This document shows positions 52,909-62,628 of a DNA stretch of 64,000 nucleotides, piece by piece. Position numbers and translations under genes: made by a program. Every line of letters starts with the position of its first letter. Within the stretch, counting starts at the first letter, position 1. Source of the stretch: Aeromicrobium fastidiosum (lineage in GTDB: Bacteria; Actinomycetota; Actinomycetes; Propionibacteriales; Nocardioidaceae); the NCBI RefSeq assembly GCF_017876595.1, contig NZ_JAGIOG010000001.1, forward strand, positions 3,861,786-3,925,785, given 5' to 3'. The notes under the pieces were generated by a model. The model saw only the letters and a program-made list of their open reading frames with translations. It was not told the origin of the DNA and ran no database searches.

Positions 52909-53823
52909 TCACACGTCGAGGTATTTGCGCGTCAGGAAGAGTGTCGGGATCAGGGCGAGCAGCAGCGCCAGCACCGTCGTCATCCCGGCGACCTGCACCG
53001 CATCGCCCCAGCCGACCCACGTCGTGATCTTGCCGAGGGTGTCGCGCAGGTAGCCGTAGACGACGAAGTGGACGAACGCGGCGAGCCCGGCCGCGGCCAG
53101 CGCCGCCGAGATGAGCGCAGCCAGCATCGACTCCAGGATGAACGGCAGCTGGATGTGCCAGCTCGACGCCCCGACGAGCCGCATGATGCCGATCTCGCGT
53201 CGACGGGCGTACGCCGTCATGCGGATCGTGTTGGAGACCTGCAGCACCGCGGCGAAGATCAGCAGGGCCGAGATGGCCAGCGATCCGTTGCGCAGCTTGT
53301 CGAGCGCCGAGAACAGCGGACCGAGCAGCTCCTTCAGCGAGCTGACGTTGCCGACACCGTCCATGCCCGACACCTGGCTGACGACGGCGTCGTACTTCTG
53401 CGGGTCCTTGAGCGTCACGAAGTACGAGACCGGGAACGAGTCGGGACTCAGGGTCTCGAGCTGCTTGCGTCCGGTCTCGGACTGCCCGAACAGGACGCGT
53501 GCCTGGTCGTAGTTCTCCTGCGGCGTGCGGATGTCGAACGACTTGACCTGCGAGTTGCCGCGCAGCGCGTCCTGCACGGCGTTCTGCTGGTCCTCGGTCG
53601 CGACGCCGCCGATGCAGGTCGGTGCCAACGAGTTCTTGGTGCACAGGTTGACCTGCAGCTGCAGCTTGTCGCCGAAGTACTTCTCGGTGCGCTGCGACTG
53701 GGCGAGGATCAGCAGGCCCAGGGCGGCCAGCAGCAGGGACACCGTCATCGTGACGACGAGGGAGATGGTCATGGACTTGTTGCGGGACAGGCTCTGGCCC
53801 AGCTCGCTGAGGGTGCTACGCAT
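52909..53823 (-). CDS. ftsX: cell-division ABC transporter permease FtsX
   Basis: The 304-aa protein has a cytoplasmic N-terminus, TM1 (ISLVVTMTVSLLLAALGLLILA) and a large extracellular loop (residues about 50-175). Three further TM segments follow (ALLIFAAVLQVSNTIRM, ALISAALAAAGLAAFVHFVVYG, VAGMTTVLALLLALIPTLFL). With FtsE it forms a divisome complex that activates the LytM peptidase. Its last codons and stop are the target of the 28-bp direct repeat. It follows ftsE by 32 bp. Confidence 0.95.
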   Translation of the reverse strand: MRSTLSELGQSLSRNKSMTISLVVTMTVSLLLAALGLLILAQSQRTEKYFGDKLQLQVNLCTKNSLAPTCIGGVATEDQQNAVQDALRGNSQVKSFDIRTPQENYDQARVLFGQSETGRKQLETLSPDSFPVSYFVTLKDPQKYDAVVSQVSGMDGVGNVSSLKELLGPLFSALDKLRNGSLAISALLIFAAVLQVSNTIRMTAYARRREIGIMRLVGASSWHIQLPFILESMLAALISAALAAAGLAAFVHFVVYGYLRDTLGKITTWVGWGDAVQVAGMTTVLALLLALIPTLFLTRKYLDV

Positions 53824-53855
53824 GTGGTGCTCCTAGTCGGGTCAGTCTCGCCCGG

Positions 53856-54545
53856 TCAGTTCTGGTAGCCGTAGATGCCGCGGGCCTCGTCGCGGACGAT
53901 GAGCCCGCTCTCGAGCTCGATGACCCGCTTGCGCATCTGGTCGACGATCGTCGAGTCGTGCGTGGCCATGACGACGGTGGTGTCGGTGCGGTTGATGCGG
54001 TCGAGCAGCTTCATGATGCCGACGCTCGTCGCGGGGTCGAGGTTTCCGGTGGGCTCATCGGCGATCAGGATCATGGGTCGGTTGACGTAGGCCCGAGCCA
54101 CCGCCACACGCTGCTGCTCGCCACCCGACAGCTCGTCGGGCATGCGGTGCCCCTTGCCCTCGAGACCGACCATCTCGAGGGTCTCGGGCACGAGGGTGTT
54201 GATCTCGGCGCGCGACTTGCCGATGACCTGCAGAGCGAAGGCGACGTTCTCGGTGACGTTCTTGTTGGGCAGCAGTCGGAAGTCCTGGAACACCGTGCCG
54301 ACCTGGCGGCGCAGCTTGGGCACCTTCCAGCTCGAGAGCTTGTTGATCTCCTTGCCCGCGACGTAGACCCGGCCGCTCGTGGGCCGCGCCTCGCGCAGGA
54401 TCAGGCGCAGGAACGTGGACTTGCCCGAGCCCGAGGCACCGACGAGGAAGACGAACTCGCCCTTCTCGATCTCGAGGTCGACGGCGTCGAGCGCAGCGCG
54501 CTTCTGGCCGGGATAGGTCTTGGTGACCTTGTCGAATCGAATCAC
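53856..54545 (-). CDS. ftsE: cell-division ATP-binding protein FtsE
   Basis: The 229-aa ABC ATPase has Walker [12 protein letters not shown], the Q-loop region [13 protein letters not shown], signature [14 protein letters not shown], Walker [14 protein letters not shown] and the H-loop ATHD. It powers FtsX. GTG 54545 ([13 protein letters not shown]) is chosen because VIRF is the family start. It sits upstream of ftsX. In relatives prfB lies directly upstream; here a sugar cluster intervenes. Confidence 0.95.
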   Translation of the reverse strand: MIRFDKVTKTYPGQKRAALDAVDLEIEKGEFVFLVGASGSGKSTFLRLILREARPTSGRVYVAGKEINKLSSWKVPKLRRQVGTVFQDFRLLPNKNVTENVAFALQVIGKSRAEINTLVPETLEMVGLEGKGHRMPDELSGGEQQRVAVARAYVNRPMILIADEPTGNLDPATSVGIMKLLDRINRTDTTVVMATHDSTIVDQMRKRVIELESGLIVRDEARGIYGYQN

Positions 54546-54592
54546 TGAGCCACTGTAGGCACCCGAGCCCCACTGTCGTGGGACGTCGGGGC

Positions 54593-55789
54593 TCAGGCGG
54601 TGCGCTGCGCCACGAACTCGTCGACGGCTCCCGGCGCGAGAACCGCGTCGATGACCATGGCGCTCGCCCCGATGATGCCGCCCTGCGTGCCGGCCGAGGT
54701 GCTGACGATGCGCAGGTCGTGCGTGGCGAGCGGCAGCGACCGCTGGTAGACGACCTCGCGGACCCCCGCCAGCAGGTACTCCCCCGCCTCGGAGAGCTTG
54801 CCGCCGATGACGATGACCGAGGGGTTGAGCAGGTTGACGCACGTCGCCAGGACGGTGCCGAGGTCGCGACCCGCCTCGCGGACGGCCTGCAGGGCAGCGA
54901 TCTCGCCGGCGGCGACGGCGTCGACGATGCCCTGCGAGCCCTCGACGTCGAGTCCTCCGCGGCGCAGCTTGGCGGCGATCGCCGGCCCCGCGGCGACGGC
55001 CTCGAGGCAGCCGATGTTGCCGCACCGGCACACGACGTCGGCGGGAGCTCCGGCCACCTGGACGTGCCCGAGGTCGCCGGCCGAGCCGAGCGCCCCGCGC
55101 AGCAGGCGGCCGTCGGACACGATGCCGGCACCGATGCCGGTGGCGACCTTGACGAGCAGCAGGTGCTGCGACGACTGCCACGACGTGACGAACTCGCCCA
55201 GCGCCATGAGGTTGACGTCGTTGTCGACCAGCACGGGGCCGTCGAAGTGCTGGTTGAGGCGGGCCGGGATGTCGACGTCGTGCCAGCCCGGCATGATCGG
55301 CGGGTTGGCCGGTCGGCCCGTCGCGTGCTCGACCGGACCCGGCACGCCGATGCCGACACCCGCGACATCGGCCCTCGAGCGGTCGATCTCGGCCAGCAGC
55401 GCCCGGCCGATCTCGGCGACGCAGTCGAGCACGACGACGGGTCCGTCGGCGATGTCGCAGTCGATCGTGCGCTGCACCAGCACCGCCCCGGACAGGTCGC
55501 TGACGGCGACCGTCGCGTGCGACGCGCCGAGGTCGATCGCCAGGACGACGCGGCCGTGGCGGTTGAGCGCGAACCGGGTGGGCGGCCTGCCTCCCGTGGA
55601 CGCGGCCTCGCCCACGGGCTCGAGTAGACCGCACGACAGCAGGGCGTCGACACGGGCCGTGATGGTCGAGCGCGCCAGCGACGAGAGGGACGACAGCTCG
55701 CCCCGGGTGCGGGGTCTGCCGTCACGCAGCAGCTGGAAGAGGTCTCCCGTGCCGACCAGCGTCGGCGGCAGCCCGACGGACGCAGTCAT
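54593..55789 (-). CDS. ROK-family transcriptional regulator
   Basis: The 398-aa protein has an N-terminal MarR-like winged helix ([32 protein letters not shown]) and a sugar-kinase-like ROK domain with [39 protein letters not shown], the zinc motif [11 protein letters not shown] and [16 protein letters not shown]. It is divergent from the ABC-importer operon, 108 bp away, and most likely represses it until the sugar binds. The open frame runs far upstream, but ATG 55789 is the only start compatible with the divergent promoter. Confidence 0.92.
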   Translation of the reverse strand: MTASVGLPPTLVGTGDLFQLLRDGRPRTRGELSSLSSLARSTITARVDALLSCGLLEPVGEAASTGGRPPTRFALNRHGRVVLAIDLGASHATVAVSDLSGAVLVQRTIDCDIADGPVVVLDCVAEIGRALLAEIDRSRADVAGVGIGVPGPVEHATGRPANPPIMPGWHDVDIPARLNQHFDGPVLVDNDVNLMALGEFVTSWQSSQHLLLVKVATGIGAGIVSDGRLLRGALGSAGDLGHVQVAGAPADVVCRCGNIGCLEAVAAGPAIAAKLRRGGLDVEGSQGIVDAVAAGEIAALQAVREAGRDLGTVLATCVNLLNPSVIVIGGKLSEAGEYLLAGVREVVYQRSLPLATHDLRIVSTSAGTQGGIIGASAMVIDAVLAPGAVDEFVAQRTA

Positions 55790-55836
55790 GGAAAGAGTTA
55801 ACCAGACCACCTTCCGTCTCGACAACGGGTCAAGTG

Positions 55837-55893
55837 TGTCGGTCATGTTTCGACTTTTGCTTGACGACCGACAAAACGTGTGACTAGTGTCAC
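55837..55893 (+). promoter_or_regulatory. sugar-operon promoter with operator-like repeats, probably leaderless
   Basis: TGTCGGTC (55837-55844) is inverted as GACCGACA (55866-55873), and GTGACTAGTGTCAC (55880-55893) is a second palindrome. TTGACG at 55861 with TAGTGT 18 bp later form a plausible sigma-A promoter. Its start point would fall on or next to the ATG at 55898. No Shine-Dalgarno sequence is present, so a leaderless mRNA is likely. The repeats are candidates for the ROK repressor. Confidence 0.5.
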
Positions 55894-55897
55894 GGCC

Positions 55898-57451
55898 ATG
55901 AGACATCCCGTCACCCCGCTGCTCGAGATGCGCGGCATCGTCAAGGAGTTCCCCGGCGTCCGCGCCCTCGATGGCGTCGACCTCGTGGTGCGTGCCGGCG
56001 AGGTCCACTGCCTGCTGGGGCAGAACGGTGCCGGCAAGTCGACGCTCATCAAGGTGCTGGCCGGTGCCCACGGCGTCGACGAGGGCACGATCCTGTGGGA
56101 CGGCCAGCCGATCACGTTCGCCGGCCCGCAGGCGGCGCTGTCGACCGGGATCGCCACGATCTACCAGGAGCTCGACCTCGTCGACGGCCTCAGCGTCGCC
56201 GACAACATCTTCCTCGGCCACGAGAACGCCCGCGGCGGTTTCACCCGCGACGCCGACATGAACCGCGCCGCCCGCGAGCTGCTCGCGACGCTCGGCCACT
56301 CCGAGATCCGGCCGGGCCGCGAGGTCGGCAGCCTCTCGGCCGCCGGCAAGCAGATCGTCTCGATGGCCCGAGCCCTGTCGCGCGACGCCCGCGTCATCGT
56401 GATGGACGAGCCCTCCGCGGTCCTCGACCCCGACGAGGTCGACGGCCTGTTCCGGGTCGTCGAGGACCTGCGCTCGTCGGGCAAGGCCGTCATCTACATC
56501 TCGCACCGCCTCGAGGAGATCCGCCGCATCGGCGACCGGCTCACGGTGCTCAAGGACGGCGCCACGGTCGCCGGCGACCTGTCGGCCAAGGACACCCCGA
56601 CGTCCGAGCTGATCACGCTGATGACGGGCCGCACCCTGACCTCGGTCTACCCCCGCCGCACCGCCCCGCTGACCGACGGCGCTCCCCTGCTGTCCGTGCA
56701 GGGCCTCACCCGCGCCGGAGAGTTCGCCGACGTCACGTTCGACGTGCGACCCGGCGAGATCGTCGGCCTCGCGGGTCTGGTCGGTGCGGGTCGCAGCGAG
56801 ATCGTCGAGACGATCTACGGTGCCCGCCGGGCCAGCTCCGGCTCCGTGACGGTCGACGGCAGGTCGCTGCGCAACGGATCGGTCGACTCCGCGGTGCGGG
56901 CCGGGCTCGGCCTGTGCCCCGAGGAGCGCAAGTCGCAGGGGCTGATCCTCGACGACGCGGTCTTCCGCAACGTCTCGCTGGCCAGCATCAGCCGCTTCTC
57001 GCGGTTCGGCATCTCGAGGGACGCAGCCGAGAAGAGCGCGGCGAGCGAGGCCGCCCGGTCGGTCGACATCCGTCCCGACGCCCCCGAACGGATCATCCGC
57101 ACCCTCTCGGGCGGCAACCAGCAAAAAGCCGTCCTGGCCCGCTGGCTGCTGCGGTCGTGCACGGTGCTCCTGCTCGACGAGCCGACCCGCGGCGTCGACG
57201 TCGGCGCCCGGGCGGAGATCTACGCCCTGATCCGCCAGCTCGCCGACTCCGGCGTCGCGCTGCTGGTCGTCTCGAGCGACATCGACGAGGTGCTGGGGCT
57301 CTCCGACCGCATCCTCGTCATCGCCGAGGGCTCCGTGGTCCACGACGGCCCCAGCGAGGCCATCGACGCCGCCGGAGTCCTCGACCGCATCATCGCCTCC
57401 CACGAGCACACCACCGCCACCTCCATCGACCAGAAGGGTGAAGTCGCGTGA
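55898..57451 (+). CDS. sugar ABC transporter ATP-binding protein (RbsA/MglA type)
   Basis: The 517-aa protein has two fused ABC domains. The first has GQNGAGKSTL, LSAAGKQIVSMARAL and VIVMDEPSAVLD. The second has a degenerate Walker A (GLVGAGRSEI), a full signature LSGGNQQKAVLARWL and LLLDEPTRGVDVGA. This asymmetric pair is standard for carbohydrate-uptake CUT2 importers. It energises the permease encoded next, whose GTG overlaps this stop. The sugar is unknown. Confidence 0.93.
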   Translation: MRHPVTPLLEMRGIVKEFPGVRALDGVDLVVRAGEVHCLLGQNGAGKSTLIKVLAGAHGVDEGTILWDGQPITFAGPQAALSTGIATIYQELDLVDGLSVADNIFLGHENARGGFTRDADMNRAARELLATLGHSEIRPGREVGSLSAAGKQIVSMARALSRDARVIVMDEPSAVLDPDEVDGLFRVVEDLRSSGKAVIYISHRLEEIRRIGDRLTVLKDGATVAGDLSAKDTPTSELITLMTGRTLTSVYPRRTAPLTDGAPLLSVQGLTRAGEFADVTFDVRPGEIVGLAGLVGAGRSEIVETIYGARRASSGSVTVDGRSLRNGSVDSAVRAGLGLCPEERKSQGLILDDAVFRNVSLASISRFSRFGISRDAAEKSAASEAARSVDIRPDAPERIIRTLSGGNQQKAVLARWLLRSCTVLLLDEPTRGVDVGARAEIYALIRQLADSGVALLVVSSDIDEVLGLSDRILVIAEGSVVHDGPSEAIDAAGVLDRIIASHEHTTATSIDQKGEVA

Positions 57452-58464
57452 GCGCCTCCCTGCAGGATCCGTCACTGACCGTCCCCACCCCCGCTCCCCC
57501 GAAGCGCGAACGTCGCGGATCGGTCGGCGTGGCCCGCAACCTCGGGCTCGTCATCGCCCTCGTGATCCTGTGCATCGTCGGCGTCGTCACCGCAGGCGAC
57601 CGCTTCGCCAGCTCCGACAACGTGCTGACGATCCTGCGGCTCGCCGCCGTCATCGGTGTGGTGTCGATCGGCATGACGTTCGTCATCACCGGCGGCGGCA
57701 TCGACCTGTCGGTCGGCGCGATCGTCGCCCTCGCGTCCGTGTGGGCCACGACGACCGGCACGCAGGCCATGGCCGGCGACGTGCACTGGATCGTCATGGT
57801 CTTCAGCGCGATCCTCGTCGGGACGGCCTGCGGCGCCATCAACGGGCTGCTGGTCGCGTACGGGCGGATCGTGCCGTTCATCGCGACCCTCGCGATGCTG
57901 GCCTCGGCCCGCGGCCTGGCCGAGATCATCTCGGATCGCAAGAACCAGATCATCCGTGAACAGGGCTTCTTCGACTTCTTCGGTGCCGAGCCGCTCGGCA
58001 TCCCGATGATCGTCATCATCTTCGCCCTCGTCACCGTCGCCGGCTGGTTCCTGCTCAACCGCACGACCTTCGGCCGTCGCACCTTCGCGGTCGGCGGCAA
58101 CCCCGAGGCCGCCCGCCTGGCCGGCATCAAGGTGCAGCGCCACACGGTCTACCTCTACGCCCTGCTCGGCACGACGTGCGGCATCGCCGCCGTCATGTTG
58201 ATGTCGCGCACCACGATCGGCTCGTCGACGCACGGCTCGCTGTACGAGCTCGACGCGATCGCCGCCGTGGTGATCGGCGGCACCCTGCTCAGCGGCGGTC
58301 GCGGGACGGTCGTCGGCACGCTCTTCGGCGTCCTGATCTTCACGACGCTGACCAATGTCTTCACGCTCAACAACCTCTCGACGTCGGTCCAGGCCGTCGC
58401 CAAGGGCGTGATCATCGTGATCGCTGTCCTGCTGCAGCAGCGCATCGCCAACCGCAAGCCATGA
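57448..58464 (+). CDS. sugar ABC transporter permease (RbsC type)
   Basis: The 338-aa CUT2-type permease has multiple TM helices, FVITGGGIDLSVGAIVAL, the cytoplasmic loop FGRRTFAVGGNPEAARLAGIKVQRHTVYLYAL typical of RbsC (ATPase contact) and VIGGTLLSGGRGTVVGTLFGVLIF. It forms a homodimeric channel with the fused ATPase. Start GTG 57448 overlaps the ATPase stop by 4 bp. Confidence 0.93.
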   Translation: MSASLQDPSLTVPTPAPPKRERRGSVGVARNLGLVIALVILCIVGVVTAGDRFASSDNVLTILRLAAVIGVVSIGMTFVITGGGIDLSVGAIVALASVWATTTGTQAMAGDVHWIVMVFSAILVGTACGAINGLLVAYGRIVPFIATLAMLASARGLAEIISDRKNQIIREQGFFDFFGAEPLGIPMIVIIFALVTVAGWFLLNRTTFGRRTFAVGGNPEAARLAGIKVQRHTVYLYALLGTTCGIAAVMLMSRTTIGSSTHGSLYELDAIAAVVIGGTLLSGGRGTVVGTLFGVLIFTTLTNVFTLNNLSTSVQAVAKGVIIVIAVLLQQRIANRKP

Positions 58465-58544
58465 CGGCAGGCCGTCCCGGCAACCAGCAGCACGCACCAC
58501 CGGCAAGCGCTCGACCCAGCACCCCACCCCCACCAGGAGTACAC

Positions 58545-59597
58545 ATGTCCACCATCTCGTCCCGCCGTCGTCGGTTCGCCGTCGTGGGAGCCTTCGCGGC
58601 CGCCACGCTCGTGCTCGGCGCCTGCACCAACAGCTCGAGCGACGACGACAGCGACACCAGCGCCGCCGTCGGTAAGAGCAACACCGACAACGACAAGCCC
58701 GGCGACAAGGTCGTCATCGGCTTCTCGGCCCCGGCCGCCGATCACGGCTGGATGGGATCGATCACCAAGTCGGCCGTCGCCCAGGCCGACAAGTACGACG
58801 ACGTCGAGCTGAAGGTCGCCGAGGGCACCAACGACGTCAACCTGCAGATCTCGCAGGTCGAGACCTTCATCAACGACAAGGTCGACGCGATCGTGCTGCT
58901 GCCGTTCGACGGTGCCGCCATGACCCCGGTCGCCCGCAAGGCGATGGACGCCGGCATCGTCGTGATCAACGTCGACCGCGAGTTCGACTCGCCGTTCGCC
59001 GCCCGCACCACGGTGCTCGGCGACAACTACGGCATGGGCGTCTCGGCCGGCACCTTCGTGTGCGAGGACGCCAAGGGCTCCAAGGACAAGATCGTCACCG
59101 AGATCGCCGGCATCGACTCGCTGCCGCTGACGCAGGAGCGCTCGAAGGGCTTCAAGGACGCGCTCAAGTCGTGCGGACTCGACGTCGACAACCGCGTCGC
59201 CGCCGAGTTCACGGTGGAGTCGGGCGAGGAGGCCGCATCGAACCTGCTGCAGGCCGCTCCGAAGATCGACTACCTGTGGAACCACGACGACGACCAGGGC
59301 GTCGGCGTGCTGGCGGCCATCAAGAACGCCAACCGTGACGAGTTCACGATGATCGGCGGTGCCGGCTCGGCCGACGTCATGGAGGCCATCAAGGCCGGCA
59401 ACTCGGTGCTCAAGGCGACCGTCGTCTACCCGTCGACGCAGGCCGCTGACGGCGTCAAGCTGGCCCGCCTGCTGGTGCAGGGCAAGGCGCTGTCGGACCT
59501 CGCCGAGATCGAGGTGCCGCGCCAGCTCAAGCTGTCCGCGCCCGTCGTGACCGCTGACAACGTCGACACGTACCTGCCGTCCGCGTTCCGCTCCTGA
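58545..59597 (+). CDS. sugar ABC transporter substrate-binding lipoprotein (RbsB-like)
   Basis: The 350-aa protein has a lipoprotein signal ending LVLGAC (Cys about 27), then an Asp/Ser-rich linker and a periplasmic-binding-protein type I fold: [81 protein letters not shown] and [17 protein letters not shown]. It is anchored outside the membrane to capture the sugar for the importer. CAGGAG precedes the ATG. A terminator follows. Confidence 0.93.
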   Translation: MSTISSRRRRFAVVGAFAAATLVLGACTNSSSDDDSDTSAAVGKSNTDNDKPGDKVVIGFSAPAADHGWMGSITKSAVAQADKYDDVELKVAEGTNDVNLQISQVETFINDKVDAIVLLPFDGAAMTPVARKAMDAGIVVINVDREFDSPFAARTTVLGDNYGMGVSAGTFVCEDAKGSKDKIVTEIAGIDSLPLTQERSKGFKDALKSCGLDVDNRVAAEFTVESGEEAASNLLQAAPKIDYLWNHDDDQGVGVLAAIKNANRDEFTMIGGAGSADVMEAIKAGNSVLKATVVYPSTQAADGVKLARLLVQGKALSDLAEIEVPRQLKLSAPVVTADNVDTYLPSAFRS

Positions 59598-59616
59598 TCG
59601 ACCCGCATCATCATCT

Positions 59617-59652
59617 GGGGGCCTGCGGCGGCATCCGCAGCCGCAGGCCCCC
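59617..59652 (+). terminator. hairpin after the binding-protein gene
   Basis: GGGGGCCTGCGGC pairs with GCCGCAGGCCCCC over 13 bp with a 10-nt loop, 19 bp past the stop. It probably limits, but may not fully block, read-through into the oxidoreductase gene, which helps keep the binding protein most abundant. Confidence 0.75.
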
Positions 59653-59716
59653 ACCCCACTCCCGTTCTTCCCCGCACCCGACCCCGTCCGCCCGACCCCG
59701 TCACGAGGACCTCCGC

Positions 59717-60904
59717 ATGAGCGACACACGCCCCGATCTCGGCATCGGGATGGTCGGCTACGCCTTCATGGGCGCCGCCCACTCGCAGGCCTGGCGCACC
59801 GCGCCCGCCTTCTTCGACCTCCCCGCCGTCCCCCGCCTCCGCGCCGTCTGCGGCCGCAACGAGGACGCCGCGGGCGACGTCGCCCGCCGGTTCGGCTGGG
59901 AGTCCGTCGAGACCGACTGGCATGCGCTGCTCACCCGCGACGACATCGACGTCATCGACATCTGCACCCCGGGCAACACGCACGCCGAGATCGCGATCGC
60001 GGCCCTCGAGGCCGGCAAGCACGTCCTGTGCGAGAAGCCCCTGGCCAACACCGTCGAGGAGGCCGAGGCCATGGCCGCGGCCGCCACCGCTGCCGCCAAG
60101 CGCGGAGTGCGCGCCATGGTCGGCTTCACGTACCGCCGCACCCCGGCCGTCGCCTTCGCCCGCCAGCTCGTCGCGTCCGGCCGGCTCGGCACGATCCGCC
60201 ACGTCCGCGGGCAGTATCTGCAGGACTGGCTCAGCGACGAGAACGCGCCGCTGAGCTGGCGGCTCGACAAGTCGCTCGCCGGCTCCGGCGCGCTCGGGGA
60301 CATCGGCGCCCACATCATCGACATGGCCCAGTTCGTGACCGGCGACTCGATCGCCTCGGTCAGCGGTCTGCTCGAGACCTTCGTCGAGACCCGCCCCCTC
60401 GGGGGGCAGCACGCCACGCTCGGGGGGCACGCCTCGCAGGATGCCGAGCGCGGACCGGTGACCGTCGACGACGCGGCCGCCTTCACCGCCCGCTTCGTCG
60501 GCGGCGCCATCGGCGTCTTCGAGGCCACCCGGTTCGCCACGGGCCGCAAGAACGCCCTGCGGCTCGAGATCAACGGCACCGCCGGCTCGCTGGCCTTCAA
60601 CTTCGAGGACATGAACGTCCTCGAGTTCTTCGACGCCACCGAGGACCCGTCGATCGCCGGCTTCCGCCGCATCCTCGTGACCGAGGCGACCCACCCGTAC
60701 GTCGCCGCCTGGTGGCCCCCGGGTCACGGCCTCGGATACGAGCACGGCTTCACGCACCAGGTCGTCGATCTCGTGACCGACATCGCCAAGGGCGCGGACC
60801 CCGCTCCCTCGTTCGCCGACGGCCTCGCGGTGCAGCGCGTCCTCGCCGCCGTCGAGGCGAGTGCGGCCGACGGCACCACCCACACGACAGGAGCCACCTC
60901 ATGA
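59717..60904 (+). CDS. Gfo/Idh/MocA-family oxidoreductase
   Basis: The 395-aa protein has an N-terminal Rossmann domain ([18 protein letters not shown]), [34 protein letters not shown] (Lys in EKP is the catalytic residue of the family), and a C-terminal beta-sheet domain with [16 protein letters not shown]. It oxidises or reduces a sugar or cyclitol with NAD(P). Context with a CUT2 importer and a TIM-barrel isomerase suggests sugar or inositol-like catabolism. The stop overlaps the next ATG by 4 bp. Confidence 0.92.
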   Translation: MSDTRPDLGIGMVGYAFMGAAHSQAWRTAPAFFDLPAVPRLRAVCGRNEDAAGDVARRFGWESVETDWHALLTRDDIDVIDICTPGNTHAEIAIAALEAGKHVLCEKPLANTVEEAEAMAAAATAAAKRGVRAMVGFTYRRTPAVAFARQLVASGRLGTIRHVRGQYLQDWLSDENAPLSWRLDKSLAGSGALGDIGAHIIDMAQFVTGDSIASVSGLLETFVETRPLGGQHATLGGHASQDAERGPVTVDDAAAFTARFVGGAIGVFEATRFATGRKNALRLEINGTAGSLAFNFEDMNVLEFFDATEDPSIAGFRRILVTEATHPYVAAWWPPGHGLGYEHGFTHQVVDLVTDIAKGADPAPSFADGLAVQRVLAAVEASAADGTTHTTGATS

Positions 60905-61908
60905 CCCGTCCGATCACCCTGTTCACCGGCCAGTGGGCCGACCTGCCCTTCGAGGAGGTCGCGAAGCTCGCGTCCGGCTGGGGCTACGACGGCCTCGAGA
61001 TCGCGTGCTGGGGCGACCACCTCGACCCGTGGGCCGCGGTCGAGGACCCGTCCTACATCCAGACCCGTCTCGACATCCTCGACAAGTACGACCTCGAGGT
61101 TCACGCGATCTCCAACCACCTCAAGGGCCAGGCGGTGTGCGACGACCCGATCGACGGGCGGCACCAGGACATCCTGTCGGAGCGGGTCTGGGGCGACGGC
61201 GATCCCGAGGGCGTCCGCCAGCGCGCGGCCGAGGAGATGAAGCACACCGCTCGCGCGGCCCGCATGCTCGGCGTCGACACCGTCATCGGCTTCACCGGCT
61301 CGTCGATCTGGAAGTACGTCGCGATGTTCCCGCCGGCGTCCGAGGCCATGATCGCCGCTGGCTACCAGGACTTCGCCGACCGCTGGAACCCCATCCTCGA
61401 CGTGTTCGACGAGCAGGGCGTGCGCTTCGCCCACGAGGTGCACCCCAGCGAGATCGCCTACGACTACTGGACGACCCACGCGGCGCTCGAGGCCATCGGC
61501 CACCGCGAGGCGTTCGGCCTCAACTGGGACCCCTCGCACTTCGTGTGGCAGGACCTCGACCCGCTGGGCTTCCTGTGGGACTTCAAGGACCGGATCTACC
61601 ACGTCGACTGCAAGGACGCGAAGAAGCAGGTCGGCAACGGGCGTAACGGCATCCTCGGATCTCACCTGCCGTGGGCCGATCCGCGACGCGGCTGGGACTT
61701 CGTGTCGACCGGACGCGGCGACGTCCCGTGGGAGGCGTGCTTCCGCATGCTCAACACGATCGGCTACGACGGACCCGTCTCGATCGAGTGGGAGGACGCC
61801 GGCATGGACCGCCTGCTCGGGGCGCCCGAGGCCCTGGCCTTCGTCAAGGCCAATCTGTTCGACGCCCCCACGGCGGCCTTCGACGCAGCCTTCAGCACCC
61901 CGTCCTGA
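60901..61908 (+). CDS. TIM-barrel sugar phosphate isomerase/epimerase
   Basis: The 335-aa AP-endonuclease-2-like barrel has [44 protein letters not shown] (metal Glu), [12 protein letters not shown] (metal Asp/His), [11 protein letters not shown] and [11 protein letters not shown]. It isomerises or epimerises keto-sugars or their phosphates with a divalent metal. It is translationally coupled to the oxidoreductase (ATGA), so both act on the same imported compound. Confidence 0.9.
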   Translation: MTRPITLFTGQWADLPFEEVAKLASGWGYDGLEIACWGDHLDPWAAVEDPSYIQTRLDILDKYDLEVHAISNHLKGQAVCDDPIDGRHQDILSERVWGDGDPEGVRQRAAEEMKHTARAARMLGVDTVIGFTGSSIWKYVAMFPPASEAMIAAGYQDFADRWNPILDVFDEQGVRFAHEVHPSEIAYDYWTTHAALEAIGHREAFGLNWDPSHFVWQDLDPLGFLWDFKDRIYHVDCKDAKKQVGNGRNGILGSHLPWADPRRGWDFVSTGRGDVPWEACFRMLNTIGYDGPVSIEWEDAGMDRLLGAPEALAFVKANLFDAPTAAFDAAFSTPS

Positions 61909-61983
61909 CCCGGGAGCGGTGACCCGGTCGCCCTTCGCGGGCGGTGGCGAGCAGCCTCAGGCGACCACGGATACCGTGGACGG

Positions 61984-62628
61984 ATGCGCTTGCCCCTGCC
62001 CGATCCCCGCGACGCCGTGACGCTCATCGGGCAGGCTCGACAGCTCGTCGAGGACGTCGCCGGCGCGCTCCCCCGGGCCCTGGCGCTGCTGGGCCAGGCC
62101 GAGGCGCTCATGGCGCGGGTCGACGCGCTGATCGACCGCATCGAACAGACCCGGCAGTCGGCCGATCAGGTCGTGGCGCGGGTCGGTGAGACGGTCGACC
62201 AGGCCGATGAGTCGGTGAGCCGCATCGACCGGACGATCACGAGCGCTGACAAGATCGTGCTGCGCGCGGCCGGGCTCGTGGGCAGCATCGAGCCGACCGT
62301 GCACCGGGCACAGCACCTGCTCGACAGCTTCGGGCCGTCGCTCGAGCTGCTGCAGCCGACCCTCGACCGGCTGGCCAAGAGCACGAGCCCCGCCGAGGTC
62401 GAGGCCGTGGTGCGGCTCATCGACCTGCTGCCCGAGCTGGTCGACCGGACGGTGAGCGACATCCTGCCGATCATGGAGACGATGCAGAACGTCGGGCCCG
62501 ACATCCACGACATGCTCGACACGATGCACGAGCTCAACGAGATGATCGCCAAGATCCCCGGCATGGGCCGCATCCGGCAGCGGGTCGAGGACAAGCAGGC
62601 CGCCGAGGCCGAACAGGCCGCGGACTAG
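61984..62628 (+). CDS. hypothetical helical/coiled-coil protein
   Basis: The 214-aa protein is almost entirely helical with heptad-like repeats ([45 protein letters not shown]). A second helical part ([40 protein letters not shown]) and an acidic tail follow. No signal peptide. Similar MCP-signalling-like or apolipoprotein-like coiled coils occur widely, so function cannot be named. It lies 75 bp after the isomerase gene and ends sharing CTAG with the convergent prfB stop. Confidence 0.7.
   Translation: MRLPLPDPRDAVTLIGQARQLVEDVAGALPRALALLGQAEALMARVDALIDRIEQTRQSADQVVARVGETVDQADESVSRIDRTITSADKIVLRAAGLVGSIEPTVHRAQHLLDSFGPSLELLQPTLDRLAKSTSPAEVEAVVRLIDLLPELVDRTVSDILPIMETMQNVGPDIHDMLDTMHELNEMIAKIPGMGRIRQRVEDKQAAEAEQAAD

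Larger units (their letters stand above)
50234..52934. mobile_element. 2.7-kb integrated element with 28-bp direct repeats at the 3' end of ftsX
   Basis: An identical 28-bp sequence occurs at 50234-50261 and 52907-52934. The right copy spans the last ftsX codons (TRKYLDV) and stop, so insertion left ftsX intact. Inside are four small genes and, directly beside the right copy, a frameshifted C-terminal tyrosine-recombinase fragment. Gene content, strand changes and lower G+C differ from flanks. The ftsX-M23 neighbourhood it interrupts is normally contiguous. Without a working integrase it is probably fixed. Confidence 0.88.

Noticed and set aside
54593..57475. A continuous minus-strand open frame of 960 codons reaching into the ABC-transporter gene
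   Set aside because: Only the part from ATG 55789 has protein-like sequence (ROK regulator). The upstream part is the complement of the ABC ATPase gene.
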